NCBI RefSeq assembly: GCF_949987515.2
Contig: NC_082685.1
Coordinates: 25,870,168 to 25,934,167, forward strand
Length of the DNA stretch: 64,000 nucleotides
Reading direction: 5' to 3'
DNA from: Delphinus delphis
Lineage: Eukaryota; Chordata; Mammalia; Artiodactyla; Delphinidae
The translations under genes and the position numbers were made by a program. Below the pieces are notes generated by a model. That model saw nothing but the letters and a program-made list of their open reading frames with translations, was not told where the DNA came from and searched no databases. Positions 1 through 12,245 of this stretch are shown piece by piece; the stretch's first letter is position 1; every line of letters begins with the position of its first letter.

Positions 1-84
1 TCAGGTCCTCAGTGTCCATTTAGGTGGCAGGGCTGGGGGTGGTGAGCGAGGCAGGGGAGAGACTGATTAACACCACTGCAACGA

Positions 85-260
85 CAGCAAGAATAGAAAT
101 AACCACCATTAGTGCATGCCAGGACTGCTGGGAAGGGCTTTACTCTTATCCTCACAATAACCCTGTGTGGTTATATTATTAACATTAAAGAAACCGAGGC
201 TCAGGTGTGTCTCCCTAGCGAGCCCTGAGCTCGATTCCAGTCTGTCTTGACTGCCACGGC
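85..260 (-). repeat. MIR SINE fragment
   Basis: Reverse-oriented MIR core: a rising-copy pattern with catgccaggact, cctcacaataaccctg, then a gaaaccgaggctcag segment. Old and diverged. Confidence 0.6.
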
Positions 261-265
261 TGAGC

Positions 266-754
266 TCTCACCACGCTGCCTAGCCTCTCCCTCTCAGTGG
301 GCACCATGATGCCAGCAGTCTCCCCACGGAGCCAGGCCTCACGCTGTGCAGTCCCCCTGCATTAACAGACCCTCTGCACATCTCTTTTCCCTCCCACTCG
401 TACCTGTGCAGCTGTTCTTCAGTCGTAACAAATATGCGTGGTGTGCCTTCAACGAGGCACGGTGGGTGGGGGAGTGCTTGGAGCTGGAAGGGATGAGTGC
501 CAGGGGCCCAGCCGAGTAGGGGGCTGTATACTGGGGGCAGTAGGCAGCCATGGCGGGGTTTGAAACTGGTAGCGTCCAGTTAGAAGGCTAGTGTTGAGAT
601 TCAGGAGAGAAAGGTTGAGGTCTGGAACAGGGCAAAACACTGAGGGCGGTTATGAGGGGTATTGAGACAGAAAGTACGGACCTTGGTTGGGGGGGTTGGG
701 CGCTGACAGTGGCACCCCTGTTCGCTCTGTGTGCCACTAAGTGCCACTCTAATG
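266..754. other. Unassigned non-coding DNA
   Basis: Short overlapping open frames on the minus strand only. No splice or promoter support and no repeat recognised with confidence. Confidence 0.5.
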
Positions 755-1150
755 GAAAGGAGACATGGTCCCTGCGCTCAGGAAACTTACATTCCCCCAA
801 GAAGAAATTGACAACACACTGTGAAAGCTAAGGTGCCCATATACGCATGAGTTCACAAGATAAATTCAGACCCTGATAAGTGCTCTGAAGAGATGACACG
901 GGGCAGTGGGGGGCAGTGGCCTGGGAGACATTTGAGCCACGACCTCAACGATAAGCAGGAGCCCACCATGCAATATTCCAGGCTAGTGGGGGCAGAGATG
1001 CAAAGGCCTTGAGGTGGGAAACCCCTGCATGCCCTGCACCAAACTAGCCGGCGGGGCGCTTGGTCCCCCAGATAAGGGAAGGAGCAGTCGGGCTAAGGGG
1101 GTGGAAGGGCGTTTGGACTTGGACATTGCAGGTGCCTGGGAGATATTCAA
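755..1150 (-). repeat. L2 LINE fragment (3' part)
   Basis: Reverse-oriented L2 pattern: aacttacattc, gataagtgctctgaagag, gacatttgagccacgacct, then aatattccaggc and gatgcaaaggccttgaggtg. Frames over it are chance frames. Confidence 0.6.
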
Positions 1151-1705
1151 GTGGTGCAGACTCGGGCTGTGGAGAAGAAAGAGGCCTGCCACGGAGTCCG
1201 GAAGCACATGGCAGTTAGGAGAGGGCACAGGAGGACAAGCCAGCGACCACGGCGGAGAAGAAGCCACCGGAAAGGTAGGGGTGTGATAACCAGCAGGCTT
1301 GGCAGGGCCCAGAGGATGTGCCCAGAGCTTGGAAAACCTTCTTCTCCAAACACTGCGTCCATCCGACCTGCCCAGGCCTCCCAAGGAACAATGCCTGTCC
1401 AGTAATCATGCCACGGGACACCTAATCCTGTTTCCTGCTCCGTCCAAGACAGCGCCGCGCTCTCCCGACGGCAAGGGCTTGGGCGGCCAGAGCCAGTGGG
1501 CGCCGGGGCCTCCCGCTCCGGCCCAGCCTCTCGGGGCCTTGGGAGTGTTCCCTGTGGCCCATCTGCCCAAACAGACGGGGGCCAGGTCTGCGCCTCAGGA
1601 ATGAGGAGATAAAAGGGACCATCGGGGCTTTTTCCACCAAAGGCGAAAGCATTTTATAGAACGGGCTGCGAGTTTTTGTTTCAGGAAATTTCATCATGTC
1701 TCCAA
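1151..1705. other. GC-rich unassigned DNA
   Basis: No repeat recognised. The 1440-1600 part is distinctly GC-rich with several CpGs but is too short and weak for a clear CpG island. The 68-133 codon frames on both strands overlap each other and show no recognisable protein. Confidence 0.45.
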
Positions 1706-1763
1706 GAAGGGGAGGGGAGAAAAAGAGAGAGGGAGAGGGAGAGAGAGGGAGGGAGAGAGAGAA
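1706..1763. repeat. (GA)n purine-rich low-complexity tract
   Basis: About 58 bp of nearly pure purine with gagagggaga units, directly visible. Confidence 0.9.
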
Positions 1764-2399
1764 GTTAATTGGCCTCAGATTTTCTCACTCCCTTTTCATG
1801 TTGGTAACACGAGGCAGCCCAGGTCAGCCTCAGGTCAGCGACGTTTGGGCTCTTTAGTGCCCCTCTGTGAATACCTCATTTCTGTAATAGTTTTTCCTTT
1901 AAAAACAGCTCTGCCTTCTTTGGCAGATGGTGACATTCCATTAGCATATGGAATATTTTTCAAAACACATCCGAAAGCGTGTCTCTTACGGAGGAGACTG
2001 GGCAAAAGCAAACGAATGTTTGAAAAGTATGTTGGGAGCAGCTCAACATTGAACAGAAGGCTCGCACTCCACCCGCCCCGCACCCTACACCTCCCCACCG
2101 TGACTCCTGGATTGTTACTGTAACCAAAAAGGGGAGGGGGTTTTCCTCCAAAGCTTAGCCTGTTGGCTTTACTATGGCCATCACAGTACACAGAGGGTAG
2201 CTAGAGAGAGCCTGAACCCAGAGGATAAAGAGCACATTCTTGGCCTGGAATGGACACTGGCGAGCCTTTGTAGATGTGGCATTAGGGGTCGTGAAGGATG
2301 CTTCTTGTTCACTGAGCACCTACTGTGTGCCACATGCTGTGTGTGACATACATTATTGTCTTTCCTGCTGAATTTCAGCTACCACACAGTGGGCAGGAA
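1764..2399. other. Unassigned non-coding DNA with a TEAD/POU-like palindrome
   Basis: The 1845-2190 part is non-repetitive and AT-rich. It contains CATTCCA at 1934-1940, ATTAGCATA and then TATGGAAT, an inverted pair resembling TEAD sites around a POU-like core. The open frames on both strands here are not recognisable. It may be a conserved regulatory element. Confidence 0.3.
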
Positions 2400-2810
2400 G
2401 AGCTCTTGAACATGTAAGTCAGATCATGTCCCTGCCCTGTCCAGGACTCTCCAATGGCTGTCCACTGTGCTTAGTTCAGGTTCAAACTCCTTGTTATGGT
2501 CAGCAGTGATCAAGTCCCTGCCGGCCTCTCCAACATCAGCTTCCCTCTGTCACTCCCACTGGAACTACGTGGCTTTCTTTCCAGTCTTGATTTCTGCCCC
2601 AGGACCTTTGCACATGCTGTTCACTCTGCCTAGCAGGCATTTCTCCAGCTTCTTCATATGGCCGTTTGCTCGCCAGTCAGGTCTCAGCTCAAATACCCTC
2701 TTCTCTGAGAAGCCTCCTCTGACCAGGTCGTCTAAACTATCCCGTGTCACTCTCTATCACATCCTGTATTCTATTTACTGTACAGTACTTACCATTTTAT
2801 TACTTTATTT
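2400..2810 (+). repeat. L2 LINE 3' end
   Basis: Forward L2 signature: caggacctttgcacatgctg, ctctgcctagcaggcatttc, cagctcaaatacc, and gagaagcctcctctgacca. The 125-codon frame at 2467-2844 is a by-product of this repeat. Confidence 0.75.
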
Positions 2811-2950
2811 GTTCACTCGTATTTATTCAAGACTTATTTTTTGAAGGCCTACCACGTGCTAGGTACTGAGCTAGGCAGTGACAAAACAAATCTCCCCGTC
2901 CCCTGGAGCCTACAGGATGAGATGGGAAGGCAGATGATGAACAAACTGTG
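2811..2950 (-). repeat. L2/MIR-class fragment
   Basis: tatttattcaagacttattt, ctaccacgtgctaggtactg, then cctggagcctacaggatgag and a gatgaacaaac end: an ancient repeat in reverse orientation. Confidence 0.5.
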
Positions 2951-3619
2951 TATTTCCTGACTTCCCTGACCAGAAGTGTAACCTTTCTGAGGCCCGCCCA
3001 GAACCTGGTTTGTCTTCTTCAGAGGCCATTTTGGGGTGTGGTCATCAGAGAACTCAGGGACTCATAGTTCAATGAAGGACCGAACCCTCTTTTATAAACC
3101 ACGGCATTCAGGCACAGAACAGGATGTGGCTTTCAAGATCACTCTGCTAATAAAACAGCAGATCAAGGATGTGACTCCAGTTCTGTCTGATCCTGAACTG
3201 GCTCTCCACAAGGCCTGCCCAGCCCAAGGCCTCTTGCCAGGTGCCTTGCCCACTGCTTCCTTCTTCCAGCCCACATCTAGGTCCTCCACCCTTCGCACAT
3301 CCAAGCCCACCTATCCAAGACAGTTTCCTCAGCATCCTGCTCTCTGTGGGGCTACTTGCTCTCTGTTCCGCTGTGGGCCATGTCCTTCAGCTCTCTGAGC
3401 CCCCGTTTCCTTGTCCAAATGAGAATTTGAGCCACAGTACATCTGCTAAAGCTCTAGAGAGTCTATTGCCCTGCCTTCTGATCAAGCAACGTGTACATTG
3501 TGTTCCAGAACAGGTTACGAAGAAGTTTTGATTTCTGCATCCCCAGCTGAATAGTAATGTCAAGGTCCAACATGGTTTCAGTGCTATTATTCTCAGACTA
3601 TTATTTCTACTCTGCTCAC
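2951..3619. other. Unassigned non-coding DNA
   Basis: Contains overlapping frames up to 120 codons with no recognisable domain and no splice logic. No repeat was assigned, although 3380-3430 resembles the polypyrimidine part of a MIR. Confidence 0.4.
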
Positions 3620-4180
3620 TCTATTGATCCAAGGATGGAAGCCCAATTCAAACTGGTTTCCTCACAGAAGGGCATTTACTGGCTCATATACACATAAGCC
3701 CAGGGATGGGGTAGCTTCAGGCATGGCCTCAAACGATGTCACCTCCTCTTGGGACTCTCCCTACCTGCCCAGCTCTTCTCTCTCATGGTCTCATTGGAAG
3801 ACAGGCTCTCTCCTCACAAGGTGGCTCTCTCCTCACAGGTGGCTCCAAGCAACCCCAGGAGCACATCCCAGCCTCTTAGTATCTCTGGTGGAGCAAAATC
3901 CCTCTTCCTGGCGGGCCCAGAGAGTCCTCGCATTCATCTCCTTGGCTCAGATTCGGTCCTGTGCCCACCCCGAAACCCCTCACTGTGCTCAGAGAAATGA
4001 GATGCTCTGATCGGCCAGGACTGGATCACGTAGCCACCCTGGAGAGAGGCGTTGGGGGTCCACCCCACACAAACCACATGGACTGAGATGGGAAGGGAGG
4101 CAGATGCCCAAAGGAAGATCAGGGTGCTAAGGTCCAAAAAGAAAGGGGAACAGAGGCCGGGCAGAGAAAATCCAGTGTCC
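3620..4180 (+). repeat. Ancient interspersed repeat, family not assigned (copy 1)
   Basis: Shares an ordered set of motifs with 7960-8500, 14550-15000 and 42990-43180: ggcatttactggctcata, gcttcaggcatggc, tctgatcggccagg, aaccacatggactgagatgg, and a terminal gccgggcag. The repeated order shows a dispersed family. I cannot name it safely. Confidence 0.55.
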
Positions 4181-4224
4181 ACTGCTCCTGCCGCCTGGCC
4201 TGATTTTTTGCCATGGGAAATGAC

Positions 4225-4300
4225 TAATTTTGCACACTCTTCGGGGCTCAGCTCAGATGTAACCTCCTTCCTGATCCACTGAGTGGGGAGCTAAATCCTC
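4225..4300 (+). repeat. L2 fragment
   Basis: tttgcacactcttcgg, ctcagctcagatgtaacctc, cttcctgatcc: the 3' L2 signature. Confidence 0.5.
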
Positions 4301-7046
4301 CATGCCTGGACTGCTCTCCGGCCTTGTCACTATCTCCTGGGCGTTGTAGCTATTAATGTGCACGTTTGAGGACTGGGGGGTAGAGAGGGTAAAAGAGTCC
4401 ACCTTGGAGTTAGAGGGTTTGGGTTCAGATCTCCTGTCTGCTCTTTATTGGTCGGATGTTCGAGGACCAGATACTTCTTTCTAAGACCTCCTCCTTCTCG
4501 GGCATGCTCTGAGCATTCAGTGAGATGAACCAGCCCAGTCTGGGTTCAGAGGGCTTTCGATTCCCTTCACAGCAGAATCCATCCTTGGTCATCGCTACGA
4601 TCCCAGCCCTGATTGCAGGTACTGATAAATAAATGTGTGTTGAATGAACAAACCTGTGGATTCCAGAACTGTCAGGGTACAATAGGGTCTCCCCTTTTGC
4701 AGCCCTTGGATTCCAAAGTGAGCACTTCACGTGAAAAACCATAGAGTCAGAGACTCTTAAAAACCCTTAAAATGTGAATTCAGTGCAGGACACAGTGTGT
4801 GTGCTCTACGACCCAGTGCAGTAACTCTGACATCCGTTTAGAGTCTGAGAACAACCAAGCTGGTCAAAGGAGGCAAGAGAAAAGTCTAAATGCAGATACT
4901 CCATCATTCAAATGATTCTGCTCTCAAAATAACTTGCGGGAGGTGAGAGGGTAAAAGGCAAAGAGAAAATAGTAAATTCTGAATTTAAACCGCCTGCGAG
5001 GTTCACTCCATTCTGGCTTAATATGCAGCCACATCCCATAACTTTAATACGTGTCGAGAGACTTGTTTGTTATGGAGAGAACAAATGGGGTCACACGTGT
5101 GAGGGCACTGAGGACAATGTGGAGCACGAAGTGTGGGTTCAGTGAGTGTGATGGGATTGAACCAAGTCTTGCTCGGTGGTCTGACATACACGCGACCCCC
5201 TGGGTTGGTGCGGTGGAGGTCCGGCCGGCTGCCTGTATCTCCCGCTGGGTCTCACACTCCTGCCCCAAGACATTTGGTCACTGACGCTTAGGTCCTAAAG
5301 CCTGGGATGAAATTCAAGTGGTTTGTGATATAGTTCTGCTGCCACTGCTTCCTCCAGAATGCTGTTGCTGGGAGCAGAATTCAGGCAAGTGAAGTCGACC
5401 CCAGCCCCTTTTCCCTGCATCTTGGTTGGCATTACTTCATTTTCAAGACAAGTATGTGAATTTGACCATCTCCTTCCCCTGCAAAAAGCCACCCAAGCTT
5501 CAAATCAAGAGCACTGTGGCGTTGTTATTCTAGGCGCGAGGTTTTGTATTGTGTTTTTGCAGTGCCTTCCGTGTGATTTCTGGGACAGCCATGGCAAGCC
5601 CCTGGGTGTGACATTAGCTGTAATATGTCATGACTGCAGAATCTGTGAAGTCTCAATGGTCCTAGACTCCAAAGGTACCTTTGGGAGGCGAAGGGGCTTC
5701 CTGCTGAGGGCTGGTCCCAGCCAGCATTTGGACTGACTGTCACTATCAAGGTCCCAGTTCTCCTAACTGCAGGCTCTAAAAACGGCGCCTTTCTTTGGGT
5801 GACGTCAGCCTGAGGCTGACACTGGCTCCTCGGAGAACAGCAGACTCCTGGGCTCCCTGTGCTGCCCCACTGATTAGGAGCCAGGACTCTGGGTCAACAG
5901 CCTGGAGCCTGGCTCCTGGCTCTGCGTGTGAGTCTCTGAGGTCAGGATTTGGGGCAGGCTCTTTGCTCTCTGATCCCTTCAGAGCAGGAGCTCACGCATC
6001 TTCATTCCATCGCTGCAGTGTCAGCTTGTTACTTGTGCCTCTTTTTCTTCTGCCACCAACTTGCTGACTCACTCCATATTTTTCCTATTTAAATCTTAGA
6101 AGCACAGAACCCATCAACTCAATTACTTGAAATTACTGGGCAGGGTTTTTTGTTCCGGCCTCCTCATAGGTCACCAACCAGCCAATGGATGGGCTGCCCT
6201 TGAGTCAGGTGCCCATCTTTTGTCCAATCCGTGGCCGCCCCTTGATCAAGCACAGCCTAAAGTTATTTCCCTCTACAGCGGCCTTGGGTGGGGTGGTCTC
6301 CTTTAGGAAGGCACTTGGCTGTGCCTGACGCCACCATTCACGGGTCAGGGCACTGTTCCTCCGACCCCCTGTGCCTGCCCAGCTCCTTGTTAAACTTGGA
6401 GAGGTCAATATAACTGATATGTAGGAATTGCATGCTCCTGAAATTACTTGAAGATTTTAAGATTCAAGGGGTCAATCCCTCCATTCTCCCTCACATGAGA
6501 AGGCTCTCCAGGAAGGCTGGCATCTACAGAACAGCATCATCTCTTCCATGACAGTTTCTCCAAATCCTACCCATCAGTGCAGTATCTAGTGGAGTCTGAC
6601 TTTTCTCTCAATCCCACTGTCTAGCCCAGCGCCTGACAGTCGTTCAGCCCTCAAGAGCCTCTTTTGGAGCAGCCATAAAAAGGTAGGGATGCTCAAATGA
6701 AACTAGGATGAGCCATGCTGAGAAGTTTAAGGCACAGTTCTCTGGCCAAAGGAACTTGGTCTGTTTCCACTGTTACTTGGTTTCCCCAGATCTGCTTTTA
6801 TATCTCATTAATATTTCATTTTCTCTGTAGTTCCCTTGAAATGTTTCCCAGTGGGTGTCCTGTGGGGCAATAGTCCTATGAAATATTAAATAAGTATTAT
6901 AAGTGAAAAAGGATTCTGTGATCATGGGAATTTGGGAAATACCAAGTTCAAGAAAGTTAAACAGGTTTTTTAAACTGTAGGACTTACCAGAGCCTTCTGC
7001 CCACAAGGTAATGGAGGCTTTCACGTTTCCCACACTTATTTGATTT

Positions 7047-7048
<2 letters not shown>
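4301..7048. other. Unassigned non-coding DNA
   Basis: About 2.7 kb without an assignable gene. 4590-4660 (gataaataaatgtgtgttga) is a short MIR/L2 tail. The 125-codon plus-strand frame at 5359-5736 overlaps a minus-strand frame and has no recognisable protein features. Parts may be conserved regulatory DNA, which cannot be judged from one sequence. Confidence 0.45.

Positions 7049-7100
<52 letters not shown>
7049..7100. repeat. (TA)26 microsatellite
   Basis: About 52 bp of uninterrupted AT dinucleotide, directly visible. It is self-complementary and likely to vary in length. Confidence 0.97.
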
Positions 7101-7103
<3 letters not shown>

Positions 7104-7564
7104 AATCCTATGATTATCTCACAGGACTAGTGTTGGAGCAGCAACACACTGAGAAATGTTCCTCTGGATAGAAAGGGAATGCTATCTTTCCTCTTTATTG
7201 GATATGTGGGATTTATATAATTTGCTGATTGGTTTGATCATTACTGCCGGATGTGGGAAGCCATGCAGGTGTCACTGGATGAGACTGTCTTCAGAGAGGT
7301 TGCCTGCTCATCCTGTTGGTCCAGTAGTTATGAGGTGTGGTTGTTATGGTAATGGGAGGGGATGATGCATAACCTGTGTGTAAACTCTGGGCAGCTTCTT
7401 TGAATTGGGTTTGAGTCAATTGGGTTTGAGTCCAAGAGGACATCACGAAGTAATAAAGTTCCCTAAGAGCCTGGTTTTTGTCTTCAAGTATGTTGTACTT
7501 TAAGACCCCCGGGAAGCTCTGGGTGTAGAGGAGAGCTGGTGGGAGTAAAATGCTGGATGATGCA
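7101..7564. other. Unassigned non-coding DNA
   Basis: Contains a short direct duplication near 7397-7430 (gaattgggtttgagtc followed at once by aattgggtttgagtc). No gene or repeat recognised. Confidence 0.5.
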
Positions 7565-7800
7565 TTGCTTCTTCTGGATTTCTCAACCTCAGCACTGTTG
7601 ACGTTTGGAGGGGATCATACTTGGTTGGGGGAGGGGCTATCTCGTGCATTGTAGGACGTTTGGCAGCATCCCTGGCCTCTACCCCCTAGATGCCAGCAGC
7701 ACTTCCTCCCCTTTGCCCCACCGTGACAACCAGAAATCTCTCCAGACATGCCTAAGGTCCTCTGGGGGGCAAAACCGTCCCGGTTGAGAACAATTACTTT
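7565..7800 (-). mobile_element. MER5A-like hAT-Charlie non-autonomous DNA transposon
   Basis: Reverse complement of the MER5A pattern: it starts in tttctcaacctcagcac, has tgcattgtaggacg and ctagatgccagcagcac, and closes with ggggcaaaaccg then ggttgagaac. Start and end carry the matching inverted termini. Confidence 0.8.
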
Positions 7801-7959
7801 AAGGAAAGCCTGACCAAAGGCTTTCAGAGTATACTACCATCCTCTCAGAAGAAGGAATATAGTGCTGTCACACTCAGAGCATGATCTGAGAGCGTATAAG
7901 AACTGCCAACTGATTAAACTCCCTTTTGGGCATTTTTCTTAACTCATCTTTAAGGCTCA

Positions 7960-8500
7960 TGTATCTGTTGAGGTTCTTGGCTGCAAGTTACAGAAGGCCC
8001 CATTCAAAATGTTCTAAGAGCAAAAAAGGGAAATTATTTTTGGCTCCTGTAATGGAATAGCCCAGCATAGTGTGAGCCTCAGGCACAGCTGGATCCAGGT
8101 GCTTAAGCAATGTTATCAAGGATCAAGAATTTTTCCAGCTCTTTGCTCTGATTTCCTCGATTTTGGCTCCATTCTTAGTTAGGCTCTTCCCATGTGGTGG
8201 TGAGACGGCTGCCAGCAGCTCCGGCCTACTCCTCACTACAACAGATCTGGTGGTAAAGGGAGAGCTTCTCTGCTCTCATAGTTTGAATGAAAGCCTGGAT
8301 CTCATTCCCATTGGCCCAGGAGACTATGCTACTCTCATTAGCTACGCCTGATTCACACCCCTGTCCCTCGAGCCAGGGGTGGAGCCAACACCAATTGAAC
8401 TATTCAGTTGGGAATGGGGAGGGGATGGTTCCCCATAGGAAAACTAAGACAGTTACCTGAAAAGAGGTCAATGGTTGCTGGTCAGGCAAGCACCTCAACT
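7960..8500 (+). repeat. Ancient interspersed repeat, family not assigned (copy 2)
   Basis: ttcttggctgcaagttacag, ctcaggcacagctggatcc, gctcttcccatgtggtgg, gacggctgccagcagctcc, attggcccagga, gagccaggggtggagcc. Same motif order as the copy at 3620-4180. Confidence 0.6.
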
Positions 8501-8539
8501 GCCCCATTAATAATACAAACTGTAACCACAATAACCAAT

Positions 8540-8720
8540 AATGGCAGCCCCCATTTGTGGTACATGAGCTCTGCACCAGACGCTACACTGAATTATTCCT
8601 AATCCCCACCGGTATCCTGAGAGGCTGGTATTATCATCCCATTTTACAGATGGGTAAGTGGAGTCTCAGAGGGAGAAGAAATGACACAGCCAAAATCACA
8701 CAGCTGGGCTGCGACCGAGC
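8540..8720 (-). repeat. MIR SINE
   Basis: Reverse MIR: cattttacagatgggtaag, tctcagagggagaagaaatg, and aaaatcacacagctggg. Confidence 0.7.
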
Positions 8721-9079
8721 CACAGACCTGCGGCACCACTTTGCCCCCTGCAGGGCACCCTCCCTAACCACCTTTTGCTCTACAACAATCCAGAAGTTTC
8801 ACAAGAGCCTCTTTGACGATGTTCTGGAAGGAGGTAGAGGAATAGTGGAGGGCCACCACCTTTCAGGTCACTGCCCAACCTGGTCAAAATTCTCTTGTCG
8901 ATTTGAGGCCAGTCTGTGACAATAATCTCTTAAGGGCCATTCCTGACACATCAAGACAGGAAATTGTTGATTGGCCGTTTCAGACTTGGCCCTGTTTCGC
9001 CTGCTTGATCTGTTTTCTCGGCCTCCTTCTCGGCCCATTCCTGCTGCTCTATCTTTATCCTTCTGGGTGCGTTATTAAT

Positions 9080-9305
9080 AATAGCTAAAATTTCTAGAGG
9101 GCTTACCATGTGCTGGGCATTGGGCCAAGGAATTTCCATGACATAATTTCATATAATTTTCTCAAATATCATATTAGTAGATGCTACTATTATACCCATT
9201 TTACAGATGAGTTAACTGAGACTTGGAAAGGCTAGATGGCTTGCCCAAGGTCACCCCAAAGCAGATGGGAGAACTGGGGTTTGAACCCAGACGGATTCCA
9301 TTGCA
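9080..9305 (-). repeat. MIR SINE, nearly full length
   Basis: Reverse MIR with all parts: gcttaccatgtgctgggcat, ccattttacagatgagttaa, cttgcccaaggtcacc, and ggtttgaacccagacgg. Confidence 0.8.
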
Positions 9306-9334
9306 TTTACCATGACACAAAACTTCAGAAATTG

Positions 9335-9540
9335 CAAACCCTTGGCCTGTGAGTCAAATTTGGCTTACTGATATATTTTGTTTGGCCCACATAGTACTTA
9401 GAGAAAAAAAACACTTGAATTAGTTGCCAATGTTTTAAAATTGAGAACCTGCACATTAAAAAACAAAATTCATTCTTTCCTACTTCTCTTGCAAAAAATC
9501 AGAAGATTGGCAACCCCGGGGCTGTATTCCTGCCTGATAG
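9335..9540. mobile_element. Possible hAT-type DNA transposon remnant
   Basis: The start (gcaaacccttggcctgtgag then tttggc) and end (gattggcaacccc) resemble inverted termini of a Charlie-type element. Internal sequence is too diverged to name it. Confidence 0.35.
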
Positions 9541-10345
9541 AGATTGGCTGGGGCTGACAGCTCAGTCCCAGCTGTCCCCAGCACCACAGTCCGCGTCGCT
9601 CCCAATTGCCTTCCTGAGACTGAGGCTGAGCATCAGCTGTCATGCCTCATCCTGTGTGTCTGTTGTTTTCTTTATGCTCTTCGTGCTTTACCTGCACGGC
9701 CTTGGAGGGCATTTGAGCTCGCAGCCCCGGCTCCCAAGGTGCCCATCTCAGCTTCTGACCACAGTGGTTTGGTGGGGGGCTGGTAGTCCTTCTCCACGAA
9801 TTTAGTGGTAAGCTCTCTCGCTGGTGAAGGTCTGACTTAGGCACTAGAAGAGTTGGAAAGAGCCCCACTTTTCCTTTCCTCCTGTGCCTCAATCATTGCC
9901 CCCCATCTTTGTTTTATTGACCCTCTGGGGCCGTTTCTTGGCAATGCTTGCCTTGGGTCCATGCCTGTTTTTTCTCCGCTCCCTTCAGAGCCCCCAACCG
10001 TTTTCTTCCTAATCCTTCTCTGGAGAACCATCGCTTGGATTATCATGAAACCTGAGAGCACAAGCATGAGGCGCAACTCTTTACAACCAATAGACCATTT
10101 CGTTTCAGCCCAGTTCTATTTGCTTAAACTCTTTGCTGGCAGGACCCTGGCTCAGGGGCAGAGTTCCTTGGCGTTCTCAGGCAGATGTGCTGGCTTGTTG
10201 CAGGGGCCACACTAAGAGCCAGGACAGGAGAGCTGGTGGCTGGAATCCAGGCTGTGTGGGTAGAGAGTACCTCACAGGTATGCTCAGGGAGCAGAGGGTT
10301 ATGGGATGAAAACCACAGCTCACGGTACTTTTGTACCTGGGACTT
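9541..10345. other. Unassigned non-coding DNA
   Basis: The 120-codon plus-strand frame at 9853-10215 overlaps minus-strand frames and carries no recognisable domain. No splice evidence was followed successfully. Confidence 0.4.
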
Positions 10346-10349
10346 ACAG

Positions 10350-10440
10350 GCCCCAATTCATGCATGAGAACACTGAGGCTCAGAGAGGTAGAGGCACTTA
10401 TCCAATGTCACAGAGCTAGTTAAGAAGGAAAGAGAAAAGA
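10350..10440 (-). repeat. MIR SINE fragment
   Basis: gagaacactgaggctcagag, then aatgtcacagagctagttaa: the conserved reverse MIR segment. Confidence 0.65.
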
Positions 10441-10639
10441 GATATTTTATACTGCAGCATTAGGGTATGCCAAATTTCAGGCAGGTAGGTGATGATGAGA
10501 GCAACTGACAGGCACAGTGGAGGCCTGAAAGATCTTCTGGAGTGCAGGTGCCGTACCTGTCCAGGTGTTACCTGGCTTCTGTTACAGCATGCCCGCCTCC
10601 CCAGGAATCACAGAAGGGTTAAGCGTGAGGACGTCGGCA

Positions 10640-10870
10640 TCTGCATAGACTGAGTCCTACCACTGACTGGCTGAGTGACCTTAGGTGACTCATGTAACCT
10701 CCTCGAGCCTCAGTTTCCTCATCTGCAAAATGGGAGGAACGGGAAGAGCAATTCATAGGAATTTTGTGAGGAATAAATGAGACAATGCAGTCAAGTATTA
10801 CATTCTTTACTTCCATTACAGAGCATGGGATGTAGTACTTGCTGAATAAACGTTAACTTTTTCTGTTTCA
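10640..10870 (+). repeat. MIR SINE
   Basis: Forward MIR: taccactgactggctgagtg, cctcagtttcctcatctgc, aaaatggg, gtgaggaataaatgagac, ctgaataaacgtt. Confidence 0.75.
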
Positions 10871-12094
10871 TCATGAAGCCTCAGCACGAGGCCTTGCACA
10901 CAGCGGGGCCCTCAGTGAATCCCATCCAGAGTCCTTCTTGGGAGGCAGTGGCCAGAGGCCAGGTTCAGTCTCTGGCCCTTCAGTTTTCTACCTGTGCCAT
11001 TCAGGGAACCTCACACACCCTCTCAGGGCTCCAGCATCCTCCTTGTTTATAAAGTGGGCGGGGAGGGGGCATGATACTTCCCTTGCAGGTTTGTTGCGGG
11101 GTTAGAGAGTGCGATTACAAGTGCTGAGAATTTGTCTCCTGCCCAGGCTGGGCTAACGTGTGAGGGGTTACAATCACAGACACATTCCCAGGAGATCCAG
11201 ATGAATGGGACGAGTGCCCCAGCACATGTAGACCTGTGACACGGATGGGGCTCTCCACAAGCAGGAACTCATTTCACGGAGAGGTAAAGGAACAGAGAGG
11301 CAGGCAACCTCTCCTGAGAGCCTCCTATTTCCACATGCTTTGCCTTAGTCAATAGTATTCCTGTCTCAGTCACAGACTCGCATGCAAAAATGCAACTTTG
11401 TTTCTAGAACACAGGCTGACAACTCTGGTTTCTGAGCTCCCCTGTGTGCCTCGCAGCCCTTCACTAGTCATTTCCCGCCTTGCCTCACTCCAGTTCAGGG
11501 ACTCCAGCCCTGTTGATTGGGTTTCCAGTTCAGTCCCGTTCAGATGTGATTGTCCCCCCCTTCCCAGCTTCCTCTTTCCCTCTCGATGGGATGGTGGCCT
11601 GGAGTCTGTCTCTCCCCTGCCTCCCATCCACTTCTCTCCAGCCTGGCTCCCTTGGCCTGGGTGACTGTTCTACCAAACCATGGCCTAGGCCTCTGGAGCC
11701 CCGTGGGATCTCAGCCATACCCCCTGGACATGCCTAGAGGGCTGCTGGAGCCTGCTCAGGAAATATGGGGACTTGAAGCTCTCCTCTGTGCCCCCAGGTG
11801 GGGACCTGTCCGCCTTCCCATATTCCAGGAATGCTGTTGCCTGTACACCCACAATAAGATCCCATACTGGCAACAACCTTTGGGTTTGGAAACAACCATG
11901 AACCTGTTTTGCAGAACTAAGTGCTCAAGGAGATGGTTACTTGCTTCGGGTCATTCAGTCGGGAATTCGGCATTTGAACCCAGAGCTGTCTGATTCCAAA
12001 GCTTGCCCTGCTAGTTTGTAGTATACAGCCTTGAACTTATTGTTAACAAGAAACCGGAGTTCTGATAGTAGGAGAACCCTGTTTGCTTAACACT
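10871..12094. other. Unassigned non-coding DNA
   Basis: Frames up to 147 codons (11550-11993, plus) overlap other frames in the same C-rich stretch and look like chance frames in biased sequence. 10975-11110 has a faint forward MIR pattern. Confidence 0.4.
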
Positions 12095-12245
12095 TTACAA
12101 TAAGGGCTCTCGGAGTCCCTCCTTTTTCATGGAGGAGACAGAGGTCCAGAGAGGGGAAGTGACTTACCCAAGGTCACACAGCTTAAGAGGTAGAATCAAG
12201 ATTCCAGCTCAGCTTTGCAGTGCTCAATTCACTGCTCCCCGTTGT
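12095..12245 (-). repeat. MIR SINE
   Basis: ggagacagaggtccagagag, gtgacttacccaaggtcaca, cagct: reverse MIR. Confidence 0.7.

Noticed and set aside
1420..1620. CpG island promoter
   Set aside because: GC-rich but short, with too few CpGs to call an island by eye, and no gene start nearby.
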